This document shows, one piece after another, positions 53,629 through 55,346 of a stretch of DNA of 55,346 bases. Each line of letters opens with the position of its first letter. The stretch's first letter is position 1. The notes below the pieces were generated by a model that ran no database searches, was not told where the DNA came from, and was given only the letters and a program-made list of their open reading frames with translations. Source of the stretch: Belliella aquatica (lineage in GTDB: Bacteria; Bacteroidota; Bacteroidia; Cytophagales; Cyclobacteriaceae); the NCBI RefSeq assembly GCF_014637795.1, contig NZ_BMFD01000014.1, positions 1 to 55,346 of the forward strand. The letters are read 5' to 3'. Both the position numbers and the translations under genes were made by a program.

Positions 53629-54849
53629 TTAATTCAAGTTAAAATTGATAAATGAAATAATGCCATTATGGCTTGAGTCCATATCTTTGATGATTTCAAA
53701 GAATTCGGGGTTTCTTTCTCTAAATACCAAAGAGTCCTTCCCGTAAAATCCTTCTTTTAAAAATTTATCAATCATTTCCGATGAAATTGCTTTAACGAAG
53801 GTGTTTTTGTAAGTAGCTTTTATCTCTCCATGTAATAAAGAATTTCCGATTAATGATCGGTTGTAAGATAAGGACTTGTTATCATTAAGATCAATTATAA
53901 CATTTTGGAGATGTGGATTGCCATACCTGAAAAATAAAAAACTATCTGACACAAAGTAATCATGTATTCCTGTAGTTACTGGATTATTCATCTTAAAATC
54001 AATCAAACTACCATAACCTGTATTTTTTTTAGAATAGATCATATCATGAGGAATGCTGTATTTACCAAAATCAATAACAAAAGCAGCGGCTAGCTTTTTT
54101 TCTCCGGTATTTACTTCATAAATAGTATCATTAAAGAGCTCGGTGAAATAGACTCTTTCTCCATTTCTAGAAAAACCCATAAAATTGGAATAATCATAGT
54201 TTTCTAAATATGGGTTGATTGGGTTTGACTGACTTAAGACTTTAAATTTTTGATCTAAAAAAAGTAAGTTGTGGCATTGAACTAGTTTAATACAGGCATT
54301 ATCACCCGAAGACAGGTATAAACCATCTTTCTTTTCTATAGCTGAGGCATAACTCTTAAAATCCAATTTTATCTTTTCCACTAGCTCTCCAGTTTTTTTA
54401 TTGAATTTCATGATTTTTCTACCGCCATAGTCAAGGAGGTCTAGGGTTTCTGAATCTTTGGAAACTGTAAAGTCCCGAAGCTCTATATATTCTTCTGGCC
54501 CCTCTCCTAAGTCTGCTATCTTCCACAAGAATTTACCCTCTAGGTCAAATGCAAAGATTGAGTAGGTAATAGACTTGTCCATAATATAGATGATGTCATC
54601 GATGATGCTGATCTTGTCAAAAGTCCCTATAAAAGTTTCCTTGCCACTCTCCAAGACCACCACTTTTTCTACTGTCATGATGCTGTCGGCATAAGGAAGC
54701 TTTTCAAACGGAACATCCTCTATCTTGATCAATACCTCACCTCCTTTGAGGGTCTCGTATCCGTCAAAGGAGTTACTTTTGCTGCAGGAAAAAAAAATCG
54801 AAACAGAAAAAATAAATATTAGATGGATTTTAGGTTTTGATCTTTTCAT
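53629..54849 (-). CDS. 6-bladed beta-propeller lipoprotein
   Basis: A 406-residue lipoprotein. Signal plus lipobox (SIFFSCSKS, Cys near residue 22). The mature part shows blade-like repeats: ISIIDDIIYIMDKSITYSIF, FDLEGKFLWKIADLGEGPEE, LRDFTVSKDSETLDLLD, the usual strands of Bacteroidota 6-bladed propeller proteins. Such proteins sit in the periplasm and often pair with redoxin-like lipoproteins and small secreted peptides. It probably forms an operon with the CxxC gene downstream. Confidence 0.75.
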   Translation of the reverse strand: MKRSKPKIHLIFIFSVSIFFSCSKSNSFDGYETLKGGEVLIKIEDVPFEKLPYADSIMTVEKVVVLESGKETFIGTFDKISIIDDIIYIMDKSITYSIFAFDLEGKFLWKIADLGEGPEEYIELRDFTVSKDSETLDLLDYGGRKIMKFNKKTGELVEKIKLDFKSYASAIEKKDGLYLSSGDNACIKLVQCHNLLFLDQKFKVLSQSNPINPYLENYDYSNFMGFSRNGERVYFTELFNDTIYEVNTGEKKLAAAFVIDFGKYSIPHDMIYSKKNTGYGSLIDFKMNNPVTTGIHDYFVSDSFLFFRYGNPHLQNVIIDLNDNKSLSYNRSLIGNSLLHGEIKATYKNTFVKAISSEMIDKFLKEGFYGKDSLVFRERNPEFFEIIKDMDSSHNGIISFINFNLN

Positions 54850-54865
54850 ATTTTTTGTTTAAAAA

Positions 54866-54905
54866 CTGAAAAGGTGGTATTAAAATAATAATTCCACCTT
54901 TTCAG
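54866..54905 (-). terminator. Terminator of the small secreted protein gene
   Basis: A 12-bp perfect stem (CTGAAAAGGTGG / CCACCTTTTCAG) with a 16-nt loop; on the minus strand it runs into TTTTT. It separates the propeller gene from the gene at 54949. Confidence 0.85.
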
Positions 54906-54948
54906 TCAATATCATCATTTTTTTACAACGAGTCTTAAGGAGTAGATT

Positions 54949-55263
54949 TTATATAGGGGTTACTTCATGAAGTGGATAAATAGTTACTAATCTTAAATTT
55001 GAATCATCGCAAATACTTGTTAAATAAAATAAACAATCTTCTTTTGACCCAAGATAGTCACTCCATCCACCAAGTGTTACTCCAATTGGTACTTCATAAC
55101 CATAAATTTCCAATCCCGCATAAATAACAGTTCCTCTCATTTCCACCCAAGCTTTCTTTGCGAACCAAACTGTAGCCTTCGCTTCATTTGGCATAATCGT
55201 TAACCCAAAAGTAAACATTAAAGCAAGACTCAAAGACATTAATTTTGTAATTGATTTTTTCAT
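54949..55263 (-). CDS. Small secreted protein of unknown function
   Basis: A 104-residue protein with a signal peptide (MKKSITKLMSLSLALMFTFG, cleavage near NEAKA). The mature part of about 75 residues is rich in Trp, Tyr and Gly (VWFAKKAWVEMRG, YGYEVPIGVTLGGWSDYLG) and has two Cys (DCLFYLTSIC). A two-Cys disulfide is possible. NEAKA may be a short export-linked motif, as in Bacteroidota NVEALA-type peptides, but the match is loose. Its nearest neighbours are a propeller lipoprotein and a CxxC lipoprotein. It has a strong terminator of its own. Confidence 0.6.
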   Translation of the reverse strand: MKKSITKLMSLSLALMFTFGLTIMPNEAKATVWFAKKAWVEMRGTVIYAGLEIYGYEVPIGVTLGGWSDYLGSKEDCLFYLTSICDDSNLRLVTIYPLHEVTPI

Positions 55264-55333
55264 CTTGATAAAATTGAAATTATTAATAAATTGATTAAAA
55301 AGCTTTTAGCGCCAAAAACTTGCACTAAACATA

Positions 55334-55346
55334 CCCCCCCCCCCCC
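55334..55346. other. C homopolymer at the window end
   Basis: Thirteen consecutive C end the window. This is either a contig-end artefact or a real homopolymer; no gene is supported in 55264-55346. Confidence 0.6.

Overview
The window looks like chromosome of a Bacteroidota bacterium, most likely Cytophagales/Cyclobacteriaceae (Algoriphagus/Belliella-like). The evidence is low GC content, the Bacteroidota-type promoter (TTTG-N19-TAnnTTTG, seen exactly upstream of two tRNAs), few Shine-Dalgarno sequences, HmuY and SusC/RagA-type outer-membrane biology, a large lamin-tail-domain secreted protein, 6-bladed beta-propeller lipoproteins and a bacterial GH3-family protein. No CRISPR array, prophage, rRNA or intact insertion sequence was seen.

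Layout. 1-5.4 kb: two tRNAs (Leu, Gly), a PAS-LuxR regulator, mutS, a SPOUT RNA methyltransferase and a K+-channel-like protein. 5.5-13.3 kb: a TauE/SafE exporter, then a heme-acquisition locus on the + strand (binding lipoprotein, permease, ATPase, HmuS, TonB receptor, HmuY-like lipoprotein). The same palindrome occurs over its predicted promoter and again at the receptor start codon. 13.3-20.5 kb: housekeeping genes (recJ, lptB, GH3-like, LolC/E-like permease, rbfA, a membrane protein). 20.5-21.3 kb: an AT-rich non-coding stretch with two perfect and three one-mismatch DnaA boxes, a candidate replication origin, beside a decayed thioredoxin-like gene end. 21.3-24.5 kb: kynurenine monooxygenase, kynureninase and 3-hydroxyanthranilate dioxygenase, which together take kynurenine to quinolinate. 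24.7-31.3 kb: M19 dipeptidase, thiamine-pyrophosphokinase-like protein, a two-component system with an outer-membrane protein, a Pro-rich secreted protein, prmC and two small genes. 31.5-42.2 kb: rRNA methyltransferase, pheS, a broken rhuM, a THUMP-like methyltransferase, asd, a 1114-residue secreted protein, a 51-codon ORF, a TraR/DksA protein, scpB and a SprT-like protease. 42.4-47.6 kb: MFS transporter, trehalase, SDR, VanX-like dipeptidase and ThuA-like protein. 48-49.5 kb: an ECF sigma operon. 49.6-55.3 kb: accessory region with Fic, a DUF433/DUF5615 pair whose toxin has a nonsense codon and which sits between two 139-bp direct repeats, beta-propeller lipoproteins, a CxxC lipoprotein and a small secreted protein. 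The window ends in a run of 13 C.

How the genes work together. The heme locus is functionally complete: outer-membrane receptor plus surface heme-binding lipoprotein, periplasmic/inner-membrane ABC importer, and a cytoplasmic heme-handling protein, with a shared iron-type palindrome. The kynurenine genes form a short minus-strand operon. The two-component genes form an overlapping operon with an outer-membrane protein. The MFS and trehalase genes overlap by 4 nt and probably import and split an alpha-glucoside. Gene decay is concentrated at four loci: the thioredoxin-like remnant, rhuM, the DUF5615 toxin and the intergenic repeats near the right end.
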